Source: Leptasterias polaris
Lineage: Eukaryota; Echinodermata; Asteroidea; Forcipulatida; Asteriidae
NCBI GenBank assembly: GCA_037783415.1
Contig: JAZGTN010000002.1
Location: 3,348,001-3,412,000 of the forward strand
Direction of reading: 5' to 3'
DNA: 64,000 nucleotides
A model generated the notes under the pieces. That model ran no database searches, was not told the origin of the DNA, and was given only the letters and a program-made list of their open reading frames with translations. Position numbers and translations under genes: made by a program. Below, piece after piece: positions 11,740 to 22,275 of this stretch; the first letter of the stretch is position 1, and every line of letters starts with the position of its first letter.

Positions 11740-13449
11740 GACATTTATAATGCGTCAAATCCATTTGTAAAAAAAAACAATTGCCCGGGCACTTTACACT
11801 TAAAGTAAACACTAGAATGGTACAACTTTAAAACAAATTGAAATTATACAGAATCAAATGTTAAAAATAATTGCCAAACTGGAAATGGTCTCATGTTGTG
11901 ACCCTTGTAATGTTCTTCCCGAAAGCTAAACATTATTTTAACCCTGCCGTCAACGAACAGTCTCAGACCGTAGGACAACTTTTCTATTTTTGTTAATTAA
12001 AACACTTTACACATTTTTTTTTTCGCTGAACTGAATTTTCATCCAACCCTGGACACCCCTGAACAAAGTGGTAGAACCGATTTTGCCCTAGAGGTCGTTT
12101 ACCGGGTAAGCCAGCTGTCACAAAGTGCCAAGGCGGCAATCCTTAATGCGCCTACCGCGTGAGCAACCTCGTTCCTCGGTTCCTGGGTGCTGTCTGTCAT
12201 ATGTCTGTGAATGGAAACCAGAGCTGTTTGTTTACAATCCTGACCAGAAATACCCTCAGGGTATATCTAGGTGACCTGGTTACTGCTTGTTTTCACCCTG
12301 TGGCTGTTTCATGTGTCAATTTCACTAATTACATAATGCGCCTACCGAGTGAGTCGCCTCGTTCCTCGGAGCAAATCGGAAACTACTCGCTTCTCGCAGG
12401 GTTTTAAAGAGTGAAAATAAAAAAATTAAATAAAGGAATTCAAGAAAATACATATATAATACCAATATCTGTCCGACTCCTTCATTGAGCAGCTCAGCTT
12501 GCATTCTGGTATTTTTATTTTTTTTACATTTTTTTTAATTTTTTTTATTAACATTATTTTTTTATTTATTTTTTATTTTTTTTGGGGGGGGTGCTTTTTT
12601 TAAATGGTTATTGAGAAACTGAGGTTAATTTTTACAGGTCGTTTGTTTGGTGTCAGGGTTTATTAAAAAACAAGTGTATTAGAGCTAGTGTTATCTTTTT
12701 AAAAGACGTTAATTTTATGTTTTTACCCTGACACCGATGTGTATTAAGCACTTCTATCCTCAGTATTTTCCCGAGTTTTGTGAACAAAAATCCACTGGCA
12801 AATCACTAGAGTGTGATTCAAACTCACGACCTTTGCATTGCTAGAGCAGATGTCTTACCACTGGACCATCAAGCTAGCACGGCGGCGAGAGGCAGTTCGA
12901 ATCCTATGTTTTAGCATCGGTGACAATGATTATGTTTTTAACCTTACACCGATGTGTGAAAAAGAAAGCTTTTTCTTTTCCTTTACAACAACACTCCGCA
13001 CTAATGATGTCACTATTAACAAACTGCACTAGTATAGTCAGTCGGTACATGCGAGTAATTATTAAAACTTGGACACGCATACACGTATGTTAGTGAAAAT
13101 TGACAGTTTAATTGTCTGAGATCCGGGTACTTAACTTCTTCTTTTTAGCATTAGAGGAGTGCTATTGTGTTTAAAGTTAGTCTTATTTCAAACGTCTGGC
13201 CAGGTATTTCAGAAATGTACCAAAATGTGTAAATGCTTTTGAACATCCTTTCAATTAATCTGTTCCGAGAACTGGATGTTTGTTTAATGAATGTACTCTT
13301 TCAAAGCTAATGGTGTAAAACCTTGTTAATGCTAAATTGACCAAAACATTATCTGACTTCCAAATTTGTGCGAGCATTCTTTAATCCCAGTTTGTCATCC
13401 GAAATGTTTTTTGAAATGTTTATCTGATTCTTTTGTTAATTGCTTTAAG
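11740..13449. other. Intron-like stretch with low-complexity DNA and a SINE
   Basis: A 35-bp phrase (GCGCCTACCG-GTGAG...CCTCGTTCCTCGG) occurs near 12,148 and again near 12,339, about 190 bp apart. A T-rich, G-tipped low-complexity tract lies at 12,500-12,600. A short inverted pair, GGTGTCAGGGT and ACCCTGACACC, flanks 12,650-12,740. A degenerate SINE follows. No DHX37 exon was recognised here. Confidence 0.5.
12741..12940 (-). repeat. Degenerate tRNA-derived SINE, antisense
   Basis: On the minus strand, GGTCCAGTGGTAAGACATCT (A-box region) is followed by GTGAGTTTGAATCACAC (B-box region), spaced as in a tRNA gene. It lies between two near-identical direct repeats ending ACACCGATGTGT (12,726-12,748 and 12,942-12,960), which may be part of its target duplication or of a host repeat. 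Confidence 0.5.
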
Positions 13450-13610
13450 GAAAATGCCACAAACCGAGGAGCAAAAAGAGAAAGGCTCCTATCAAAGTAT
13501 GGGCATAGAGGGCGCTGTTTTCATCCATCCGGACTTGGTACTCGCTAAGAAGCAACCGCAGTTTGTCGTGTACCAGGAAGTCATAGAGACCTCCAGACCG
13601 TTCATGAGAG
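13450..13610 (+). CDS. DHX37: DHX37 exon (VFIHP...VVYQE region)
   Basis: The reading runs from MPQTEEQKEKGSYQ through GAVFIHPDLVLAKKQPQFVV and YQEVIETSRPFMR and ends in phase 1 at a GTCAGT donor. The motifs VFIHP, FVVYQE and ET(S/T) are hallmarks of the C-terminal region of DHX37. The left border is less sure: the best acceptor is TTTAAG at 13,443-13,449, which lacks the usual CAG. The frame is open a little further upstream. The exon joins in frame to the next one (AGA G + GT GTG). It lies on the plus strand, opposite to the FReD genes. Confidence 0.8.
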
Positions 13611-14044
13611 GTCAGTTTGGGGTCAAAAATGTCATGTGTCTTTTCATATTGATCAATATTGGAACAAACAACATGGAACAAACGTCTCCTGTATACCGTG
13701 AGGTATGCGTAGGTCAGTTAGACTGTAGGTCTTTCTTATAAACATTTTGCAAATTCATAAAAATATGAGGTGACCGTGATCAATATAATTATGGTTATCA
13801 CTTTGATAGAAATCAGTAATTTTTGAATCATCACTGGACACCCAGACAAGACTTTTGTTTTCAAATGGTTCGACACATTTTTCCAGCATAAATGCCTGAA
13901 ACGAAACTTTACAATTGTTTGACATTTATATGAATATGATAGCAGTAGGAATTTTATATTTGATGAAGCTCTTTGTTGAATGTAGATTGCTTATTACCTT
14001 CAAGCAAAGTTGAATGCTCGATTCTCATCCGAAGGACAAAGCAA

Positions 14045-14165
14045 TTATGGTAAAGTATTTTGATCAAGGACACAAGTGCAACAATCGGGACTCGAACCCA
14101 CACTCTGCTGATCAGAAAAACAAGAGCTTAAGTCTTGTGCTCTTAACCACTCGGCCATAGGCCTA
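14045..14165 (-). repeat. tRNA(Leu/Ser-like)-derived SINE, head only
   Basis: On the minus strand, ATGGCCGAGTGGTTAAGAGC (A-box region) is followed about 45 bp later by the B-box GGTTCGAGTCCCG and then TTGCACTTGTGTCCTTG. It is the same family as the full-length copy at 24,628-24,988. It lies in the intron between two DHX37 exons. Confidence 0.75.
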
Positions 14166-14256
14166 ACGTGCCTTTCGAAAGTCCTGTCTAAAACAATAAA
14201 TCCAGATCTATCAAAATTGTGATTTTTCTGATGATTTGTCTCGTTGGCCTTTGCAG

Positions 14257-14373
14257 GTGTGACAGCGATTGAACCAGAATGGCTACCAGTCATCCTTCCT
14301 CAACTCTGCACCTTCTCCAAACCTCTTGAGAAACCTGCTCCTACCTTTCACTGCCACATGACCGGCACATTTG
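14257..14373 (+). CDS. DHX37: DHX37 exon (WLP...CTFSKPLEKPAP region)
   Basis: This 117-bp exon is bounded by TTTGCAG and GTATGT. Spliced to the previous exon it reads GVTAIEPEWLPVILPQLCTF, then SKPLEKPAPTFHCHMTGTF. The order (G-V, W-(L/I)-P, P-x-x-C-x-F, PLE-PAP) matches the family C-terminal segment that follows VVYQE. It ends in phase 1 and joins correctly to the exon at 18,754. The intron between them is 4.4 kb and holds the piggyBac element, a foldback element and a MITE. Confidence 0.82.
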
Positions 14374-15089
14374 GTATGTTTTCTAGAATTGCTCTTTCAA
14401 TTAAACTCACATTTTTGAATAATTTCTCTTGATTCAATGATCATTGACTCTACTGTCTTGTTTTCTATATTTCTCTGGAACATTTGGTAAACTGGTAAAT
14501 GCATCACAGCTGTAGAATTTATTTCCTACGACCGTGTCTATACAAACAAGTTTTTATTATCACTCGCATTTATTTGTGATGTCGTACGCCAAATTCAGGC
14601 ACTCCTGAGAAATAGTGAAACGGCATTCAAAATGTAGACATTCATTTGAAGCATTAGCCTTAATGTTGAATAGAGGCTATGTCTTAACCCTTTCGCGCCC
14701 GACGGGACTTTCAAGTCCCAGCCCAATCTTTCACACTGGCTACTTTAAAAAAAAAAGCCCTTTGCAGTCTATTCAGGTATGAAAGGACTCATGAGTCACT
14801 GTAATATGCTATCAACAACAATGCTGCCCTCTGTTGTTAGGGGTAGCTTTTTCTCAACTGTTTACTTCGACCTGATGCGCGTCCTTTTACTGTCAATTTA
14901 TGTGCCAACTTCCAGCTCAAGAAAATCAACTTTCCTGTGCAGGTAAGCACTTCTATATTTTTTATATTGATAAAACATGCTATATAGATTGTTCTGATAA
15001 AGTAAACTTAGTGGTAAATATGAGTAACGTATAAATATGGGCCATTTTGTTGATGGGACTTGTACATCCCGACAGGCTGTGCGTGCATA

Positions 15090-15240
15090 GTGGGGAATGA
15101 CATGTACATGACGAATGTACACGTACATACATACATACATGTACATGGACATACACGTTCAGCACACATACAATACATGTACATGTATATGTACACATGT
15201 ATGTGCAAGTTGTTGTATACATGTAAAATACATACAAGGG
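15090..15240. repeat. (TACATG)n-like low-complexity tract
   Basis: Overlapping TACATG, CATGTA and TACA units lie inside the piggyBac element, upstream of its reading frame. The tract produces open frames on both strands that are not genes. Confidence 0.85.
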
Positions 15241-15392
15241 TACATATTATGATAATTGTCTTAGAGGTATTCAATAAAATTTTACTATTTTGAACTAAGG
15301 TTGATTATTTTACCCAGGCACTCTTGAAAATACTGATCAATTAATATTTCGTGGTTGTTTGTATTGATTTTCTCCAGATAGAATCAAATAAT

Positions 15393-15557
15393 ATGGCATC
15401 TACAAGTACAAAGAAAAGCGTGTCAGCAGAGCTCCTTCTTGAATCCATACTTGAAGGTATTCCAAGCTACGGATCAGATGAAGATATCCCTATTGAGTCG
15501 GACATGGATCAGGAGGAATTCTTCTCCGACACTCTACCCCAACCAGGATTGCCATAA
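15393..15557 (+). pseudogene. piggyBac transposase, N-terminal fragment
   Basis: The frame starts MASTSTKKSVSAELLLESIL and is rich in Asp, Glu and Ser (SDEDIPIESDMDQEEF), as the N-terminal tails of PGBD-type transposases usually are. It ends at a TAA made by the MITE inserted at 15,557. Removing the MITE does not by itself reconnect this fragment to the next in frame, so there is also a frameshift. Confidence 0.75.
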
Positions 15558-15720
15558 GGTTTATCGCGAATAGCAAAATACCAAGAGAGGGCGCTGTTTT
15601 GCCGCGCATGATGGTGTAGTGAAAGGGGGCAACCCGGGAACTCGCGCACGACGACAGACTGTAGCATTTGCCCCCTCTGCCCTCCCATGATCCATTGCGA
15701 TTCTGAATCGTGATAAACCT
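15557..15720. mobile_element. 164-bp MITE inside the piggyBac reading frame
   Basis: The ends are inverted: AGGTTTATCGCGAATAG on the left, and on the right a segment whose complement starts AGGTTTATCACGATTCAG. It is flanked by TA on both sides, which fits a Tc1/mariner-type or similar TA insertion. It is nested in the piggyBac transposase gene. Confidence 0.75.
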
Positions 15721-15722
15721 TA

Positions 15723-16238
15723 TTGGATATGACAATGATGTTCCGCAGCCACAGCTAGCTGAAGACTCGGACTCTGATGACGAAGATGACGTACCCCTGA
15801 GTTCCCTGCAGAAAAATCGTGATGCAGCACGACGATGGAAGAAGAGAGAATTAGAAACAGTAATTCCTGACTTCTTCGAAAATGCGGGTGTCTGCAACAA
15901 AGAGAAGTTTGCAGGCTGCTCCACACCGACTGAGGCATTTCTGATGTATTTTGACCAAGAAATGCATGAATTTTTTTTGTATCAGTCGAATCTCTACGCC
16001 GTGCAAAAGGGTAGAAAGTTCCAACCACTCACAGAGAGTGAGCTTCTTGGATTTGTTGGAATTAACTTTTTCATGGGCTACCACCACCTCCCATCGTACC
16101 GCAATTATTGGTGCACTGATCCAGATCTTCACATTGGTGTTGTAGCTGAGATAATGCCCCGCAATCGTTTTGCGGACATATTGTCCGTTCTTCACTTGAA
16201 CGACAACCTGCAAATCCCTAAAGAAAACAAAGACCGGA
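15723..16238 (+). pseudogene. piggyBac transposase, second fragment
   Basis: The frame reads YDNDVPQPQLAEDSDSDDED, then the family block with FLMYFDQEM, the GFVGINFFMGYHHLPSYRNY segment (a DDE_Tnp_1_7 hallmark), and ends PKENKDR. It runs into 24 G residues at 16,239-16,262 and then unrelated sequence. In piggyBac transposases the catalytic aspartates come after this point, so all are missing. Confidence 0.85.
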
Positions 16239-16781
16239 GGGGGGGGGGGGGGGGGGGGGGGGCTACAGCCCCATTTGCCTGTGCCACTGGGTTACATTGA
16301 TTTACAATATGACATTTCTAATCAAATAGTGTAACTGAAATAGACCTTTATTGCAATAATAAGACCATCTTTTGCAAGTTCTGTCAATAGAAAAAGTTCC
16401 ATGTAAAAGCAGTGAAAATGACAATAATAATGTACGAAAAAAAGGAACCAGACTAATTTACTTCCAGCCTCGATCTGGTGACAATCATTTTTGTGTGTGA
16501 TTGCAGAAAATAAATGTTGAACCACCATGATGAAGACTAATAATGTGTCTGTTTGTATTTACTGATATATTAATTTTATTGGAAATTGGATTCAAAACTC
16601 GGACCTCGTAGCCTGTCGGGACTTTGAAGTCCCATCACTAATTATGCATGATAATTAGCGAAAATAAAAATAATACAACTTTTTTTCTTCAAATTTTCAT
16701 TGTACTCGCTATAACCGGTTTAGAAAAAAATTACATGTAAAATTGAGTGTAAGATAAATAATTTGGGTAGGAAAGGGTTAA

Positions 16782-16871
16782 ACACTGTTGACCCTTGTTA
16801 TAAAGAGCACTGTTTGTTATAAAGAGGTTCTGCTTATAAAGAGTACATTCTGAAGTACTGAATCTCATTTC
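16782..16871. other. Short spacer with 'ttataaagag' repeats
   Basis: Three variants of TTATAAAGAG occur between the piggyBac end and the foldback element. They end with CATTTC, the left target duplication of that element. Confidence 0.6.
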
Positions 16872-17952
16872 TACGGAAGCCGGATAGTGCCAGGAGATAA
16901 GAAGTGAAATATATTTTTCATGAGCGCGAGAATATTTTTTTGTACCATTTATCTGGCGGCCGCCACATATTATCTGGCGGCCGCCACTTAATTATCTGAT
17001 ACCACACGTTCTTTCTTTTGCGGATTTTAAGAGGACAGGTCATAGGATCCATGGGGGTAAGAGGACAGGTCATTGGATCCTGGGGGAAAGAAGACATGTC
17101 ATAGGATCATGGGGTTGGGGGGTTGTTTAAGAGTACAGGTCATAGGATCATGGGGTGTGGGGCAAGAGGACAGGTCATAGGATCCAGGGGGCTTTTACAG
17201 GACAGGTCATAGAATCATTGGGGCGGGTAAGAGGACATGTCATTGGATCATGGGGGTGGAGTAAGAGGACAGGTCATAGGATGCGGGGCTGGGGGGGGGG
17301 GGGGGGGTTAGAGGAAAGGTCATAGGATCCAGGGGGTAAGAGGACAGGTAATAGGATCCAGAGGGGTAAGAGGACATGCCATAAGATCCAAAGGGGTAAG
17401 AGGACATGTCAAGATGGCAGATAAAAGAAATAAAGTTTTGATGAGATGTTTGGTGTAAGTGGATTGACAAATTACGTTGCACTATAGAAGGGTAACATGA
17501 TGGGGGTGATCCATAGAGACATCAAAGTCATGTCCTCTTACCCCCCCCCCCCCCCAAAAAAATGATCCTATGACATGTCCTCTTACCCTTAACCCCCTCC
17601 CCCTCCCGGATCCTATGACATGTCCTCTTACCCCCCCCCCCCCTGAATCCTATGACCTGTCCTCTTAAAATCCGCAAAATAAAGAACGTGTGGTACAGAT
17701 AATTAAGTGGCGGCCGCCGGATAATTAAGTGGCGGCCGCCGGTTAATAAGTGGCGGCCGCCGGATAATTAAGTGGCGGCCGCCGGTTAATAAGTGGCGGC
17801 CGCCAGATAATTAAGTGGCGGCCACCGGTTAATAAGTGGCGGCCGCCGGATAATTAAGTGGCGGCCGCCAGATAAATGGTACAAAAAAATATTCTCGCGC
17901 TCATGAAAAATATATTTCACTTCTTATTTCCTGGCACTATCCGGCTTCCGTA
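16872..17952. mobile_element. Foldback element I (6-bp target duplication CATTTC)
   Basis: CATTTC flanks both sides (16,866-16,871 and 17,953-17,958). The terminus is TACGGAAGCCGGATAGTGCC on the left, with its inverted match at the right end. The long arms then read inwards through ATATATTTTTCATGAGCGCG and TTTGTACCATTTATCTGG. Next come GGCGGCCGCC-containing units (two on the left, eight on the right, unit about 21-22 bp). The core is an array of units containing GAGGACAGGTCATAGGATCC, about a dozen on the left and three inverted on the right. There is no open frame for a transposase. It lies in the DHX37 intron. Confidence 0.85.
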
Positions 17953-18105
17953 CATTTCTGCTTTGTGTTTCTTCTTTTTGTTGTCCTCTTATAACAGCAT
18001 TCCTGTTAAAATAAAGAGGTAATTTGGCTAATCCCAGCGACCTTATTATAACGAGAGTCGACTGTAAAAAGTTATAGGCTCTGGTAAGGTGTTAATTGAA
18101 AGCTC
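17953..18105. other. Intronic spacer
   Basis: Contains TTGTTGTCCTCTTATAACAG and related phrases. No feature is recognised. Confidence 0.4.
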
Positions 18106-18109
18106 TTAA

Positions 18110-18371
18110 AGGGACACGTTGCCTTGGATTGGACGAGTTGGTCTATCGTGAACTAACATCGTGAACTAACACGGTCGGCCATTTATGGGAGTAAATGGCC
18201 GACCGTGTTAGTTCGCAAAGTAAAAGGAAAACCACGCAATTTCGAGCCATATTTGTGTGGATCATTGTATTCTACTTTTAAAACATCTTTCTAACCATAT
18301 GCATTTCATAACAAACGGTTACAAACGCTTTTTATTAGACCAACTCGCCCGATCCAAGGCAAAGTATCCCT
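18110..18371. mobile_element. 262-bp MITE with TTAA target duplication and a central hairpin
   Basis: TTAA lies at 18,106-18,109 and 18,372-18,375. The termini AGGGACACGTTGCCTTGGAT and (complement) AGGGATACTTTGCCTTGGAT match for about 38 bp with few differences. Inside, CTAACACGGTCGGCCATTTA pairs perfectly with its inverted copy across a 6-base loop. A right-hand part of the same family is present at 51,655-51,836 and 57,629-57,811. The TTAA duplication suggests piggyBac- or Kolobok-type mobilisation. Confidence 0.85.
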
Positions 18372-18753
18372 TTAAGCTCAAATCTTTGATGAGCAAACAA
18401 ACCCAGTTTTAAGTTCGAAACTCTTCACGGAAAAAGGAAAGGAGCGAGTTGAGTCACACGCAGAATGGAGTGTGTCTATCAAGTCCAAAAGGACGGAACT
18501 TTCTGAAAGGATCTGTAAAGTATTCAATGGGGTGTACATGGAATGTTACATTTAAACATTCAGAATGCTAACGCGCAAATTTCTTTGTATAGGATTGTTC
18601 CTGTTGTTCAGCACGGTCACAGTCCAGCAGAACATTGTGGCGGTCCACTGGATTGTGAGCACATTATGCTTATGAGAATGTTGCTTTGCGCTGAAAACGT
18701 GCCTGACTTTTGATTACGCTCCCTGAGAATAATGCTTTTTTATTGTTACACAG

Positions 18754-18848
18754 GTCGTAATGCATGGATGCTGCAAGCCGTGGACTTGGAGTATCCCAAG
18801 AGTCTGGAGCGATTCAAGTGGTTCGCCAGGTTCTTACTGGAGGGAAAG
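18754..18848 (+). CDS. DHX37: DHX37 exon (FKWFARFLLEGK region)
   Basis: The exon is bounded by TTACACAG and GTAAGG. Joined in frame to the previous exon it reads GRNAWMLQAVDLEYPKSLER, then FKWFARFLLEGK, and ends in phase 0. The family has a conserved YKHFARFLLEG-like segment here, followed by a final KTWARLQPRT-like block. I do not see the final exon in the rest of the window, which turns into repeats and a minus-strand FReD gene. The gene may continue across a very long intron or be cut off here. Confidence 0.8.
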
Positions 18849-19306
18849 GTAAGGGTCTTAGAAAACCCACTAAATGTTCCTGCGTACGATGTCTCAAGCG
18901 TAAACTGAGATCAAAAGAAGGCGTATCATCACTATCATGTTGATAAAGTTGTTCTTCTTTTTGATATATTTTACATTTCGTACCTTAAACTCTGAGATTT
19001 GTTTTCTTTCTAGATCAATCATTGATTAATAAATACAACAAGTTGTTATGTGTATTTCAACATTCTCAAAATCTTAAGAAATAATTTAAAATCACATGCA
19101 CAATGCAAAAAAGTAAGACTCCGTAAATAATCTGACACCACGCAGTAACACAGTGTTGTGTGTTGGCGCCCTCAATATAAGTTGATACTCAGTGTAGCGT
19201 AATGGACTCAGTTATCAAAGTATCTTTGTGACATCTCGCCGTTATCAAAGTATCTTTGTAACATCTCGCCCTAGACTATTTTTAGAACTAGGTAAAACAC
19301 TATTTA
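18849..19306. other. Noncoding, after the last visible DHX37 exon
   Basis: A short direct repeat (GTTATCAAAGTATCTTTGT) occurs twice near 19,211-19,260. Some phrases are shared with 5,270-5,400 of copy A. No final DHX37 exon is found. Confidence 0.5.
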
Positions 19307-20068
19307 TAGTGAGGTCCGGTTACGATAACATGGCGTTTTGATTGGCATCTTCTCTGATGTTATTCGCGCGGATCTGTTTGATGTCGACTTTTTGTATAAC
19401 TTTAACGTTATTGATGCAAAGTGAAACATCAAACTGAATGTGTGGAAAACAATCGGATAATTCCCTATAAATAAATAAAAACATCATATGACGATACAAT
19501 AATTACCATCATCCAATTAGGAACAAAAACCGATAAACAACAATAATAACTGACAATCGAAAACAAGCTTGATTTTGTGCTCTTTTATTCTTCAACTTTA
19601 GTGCATGTTTCAATTTGTTTTACAAATTTACAATCACATTATAGAATTAAATTGTTCTTTCTGTATTTTTGTCTACGATTTTTTAACAAATTCATAATAA
19701 AGACAAATATGACGATTAATAAACGATGCTAAGTAGTTTTGCCACATGTTGAAAAACACTTATGTTACGATGAATGGTTACCTTATGTTTATGTGCGCAA
19801 TTTAAATAAATAATTTAAATATAAATCACAATCTTACAATCACATTTTTAAACTAAACTGTATTATTACAATTTTATTTGTCTGCATTGTATTTTTTCTT
19901 TTGTTGTTCAAGCAATTCAAAATAAAGACAAATTAGACAATATTAAACGAAAAAGAAAGTCAAGATCCCGCACCCTTTGCTTTCGCCAGATGAAAACCTT
20001 ATCAACCATAGGTTAGGCTATATATAATTTGTTTGCTATGCTGTTCATGGTCAACGGTTACTTCTCAA

Positions 20069-20241
20069 TAGACCTTATGCATATGACGTCATTTGAGTAG
20101 GGCGCCCTCACCTAGAGGTCAAAAGGAAGATGCTCATTGGCCAGTCTTGTGCGCCGCGCGTACAAATCAGCGCGTTTCCATTGTTTCATCATCAGTTTAC
20201 CTCTAAGATGGCGGCTTGGTGACGTCAATGCATAAGGTCTA
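20069..20241. mobile_element. 173-bp MITE
   Basis: The ends are TAGACCTTATGCATATGACG and (complement) TAGACCTTATGCATTGACGT. The matching place in copy A (near 3,362) reads straight through TTTCAATTATAAC, so this is an insertion. It contains GGCGCCCTCA and a GC-rich centre. Confidence 0.75.
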
Positions 20242-22149
20242 TTATAACTTTCTTTATGTTCACATTAAATACCTCGATTTAAAAAATTAATACCTCGATT
20301 TTAAAAATAAATAAAAGACGAACGGGACTTTCCTTCCGCTCTAATGACGGAACTTCGAAATGATATCGTTTGAAGTAATGAGGTTTTGGCTCTCAATTGC
20401 CTGGTGGGGAGTTTTGGATGGACTCATTCGTCTGTTTCTCAAATGAACCTGTGAGTTTTCTTTCTTGGTCATCAAGACAGCTGATTTAGGTTTGTAATGT
20501 CTTATAGTTTATGGATTTTACTGTTTGATCAATCTTGTTGAAGCGAAGCTTCAAAGGATTTAAAAGAGGGGCCGGGGAATTGAGAGGGAGTCTGATCTAT
20601 TCTAGTGCATTTGTTCAATAAAATCGTCTTAATTGTTTATTATATATAAACAGTACTTTAGTTAAACTTTTTCTCCCAGAAAGCTTTATCATTTTAAAAT
20701 TTTGAATACATACAGAAATAAGTAAACACACTGAGTTTGATAAAAACATTTACTTTCTTCAAAAAATTACATAACTAAAGCACATTAAAGGTTTCAGCCA
20801 GTGGAACTTTCCTTGTGCAACTCCGTGCATGGAATTATCATCTTGGACCTTATTATCCTCACAAAATATTGAGCAGCGCAAGCAATTACAACCACCTTCG
20901 AATTTCTCAACCATTCTAAAACTTTGAGTTCAACACTTTGAACCAAAAGCAGATAAAGAATTTAAAAGCTCCATTATCTTTCGCATTTTTTCAGGAAAGT
21001 TCGGCACCTTTAATATTATTACTTTGTTCCCCCAAAAATCCCAACAAATACATACAATCATCATAATGTCTGTTCCAAAACTACAGAGGCACATCTTGTC
21101 CATAAGTGTATATACTTGCTGACTTTAAAGATAGCGATGACGTCACCTTACTAACATTTATCTATTACTTTGACATAACTTTATCTTTTAGATGTTTAGA
21201 TGTGTTAACATTTTCAGTCATTGATGGATCCAGTCTTTAAAACAATAGGCTTTCCTTTACTTTTTTGTTATTTTGTTTGCTTGGGTTTTTTCTTCTTCTT
21301 TAGAAAAACAAAACTTTTACCATTTTACTGGTTGTCCTTATAATCAGGTTATATCTAAACTTCCGATATTTTTTTATTAATTTTTCTGGATCAATCATTG
21401 ATTAACAAATACAACAAATTTATATTGTGTACTTCAACATTTAATTAACAGTCATAAGAAATATGTCTGAAAAAATCGCAAGCTGCATTTATAAAATGTA
21501 CTGTTAAAATAATCTGACACCACACAGTGACAAGTGTTGTGTGGGCGCCCATGAAATTATACTTGGTTAGCTTTATGAACTCAATGATCAAAGTGCGACA
21601 CATCTGCCTCAAGTCCAGACTTATTTCTTATAATCCGGTCAGATTTACTTATAATTAATCAAAGATACCAATACAGCTACAGCAGACTGATATTGCATCG
21701 ATCAGAATAATATGCTTAACACAACATTCAACAATACACTGCACTGTTCTAGAATACTGAGAAGCGAAATATTTAAAATAAATAACTACTATGTTCTCTT
21801 GCCATAACGATAATTGAACAAATTGGCTATCCATTATTTTCAATATTCAACATATTCATCAGTTTTGTTAAAATATACAAAGTCCTTAGTGTTTAGGTCA
21901 CTTTTCCGTATCTTTTTCTGATCAAATGTCACTGTTTCGGCTTAATGCATCTCTTTATTAATGTGCGTGAAAATATAGTCCACACCAGCCTTCAATATCT
22001 TAATGTGGTGAATGCATACAATTCCTTTACTAAAATTAGCATTCAAATTTTTGGACTTGGTTAAGAGTGATATGCCTATTCCATTGATAAGCAATATTTA
22101 TTTTGGCCTGCAGTACCAAACCGTAAAAATTCATGTAGGATTTGGTACC

Positions 22150-22275
22150 ATCCAGGTTAATGCTGCATGACTTGAGGGAGTAGGGGTATTGTCTCCAGAA
22201 GCCCCACTGTACACCCTGGCCATAAGGAACGGCAATAGTAAATTGATAGCTGCTGTAGCTCTGACTGTTAGGCAA
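22150..22275 (-). pseudogene. Orphan FReD C-terminal tail behind the intact gene
   Basis: Directly after the stop of the intact FReD gene, in another frame, the DNA encodes SYQFTIAVPYGQGVQWGFWR and then QYPYSLKSCSINLD. This aligns with the C-terminus of the broken copy A (YYQFTHIVPDDQGVQWYYWR, RYPYSLKACSM) better than with the C-terminus of the gene it follows. The intact gene therefore looks like a new FReD end joined in front of the older tail, by unequal exchange or gene conversion between paralogues. Confidence 0.75.

Larger units (their letters stand above)
14684..16781 (+). mobile_element. Decayed piggyBac element with TTAA target duplication
   Basis: TTAA lies at 14,684-14,687 and 16,778-16,781. 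The element starts CCCTTTCGCGCCCGACGGGA and ends AGGAAAGGG, so the outer termini match for six bases (CCCTTT). A palindromic subterminal motif, GGGACTTTCAAGTCCC, lies just inside the left end. A near match (GTCGGGACTTTGAAGTCCC) lies about 140 bp inside the right end. A third, inverted copy lies at about 15,055-15,078. TTAA duplication, a CCC start and subterminal repeats are typical of piggyBac. The transposase is truncated, so the copy cannot move itself. It sits in a DHX37 intron. Confidence 0.9.

Noticed and set aside
12241..12300. LRVYLGDLVTA as the missing DHX37 segment
   Set aside because: The resemblance is only to LGD and a few neighbours, with no fitting splice borders or phase. It lies in a stretch with local direct repeats.
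14898..15293. Four overlapping open frames rich in Tyr, Thr, Cys and Met
   Set aside because: They come from the TACATG-type low-complexity tract inside the piggyBac element and have no protein character.
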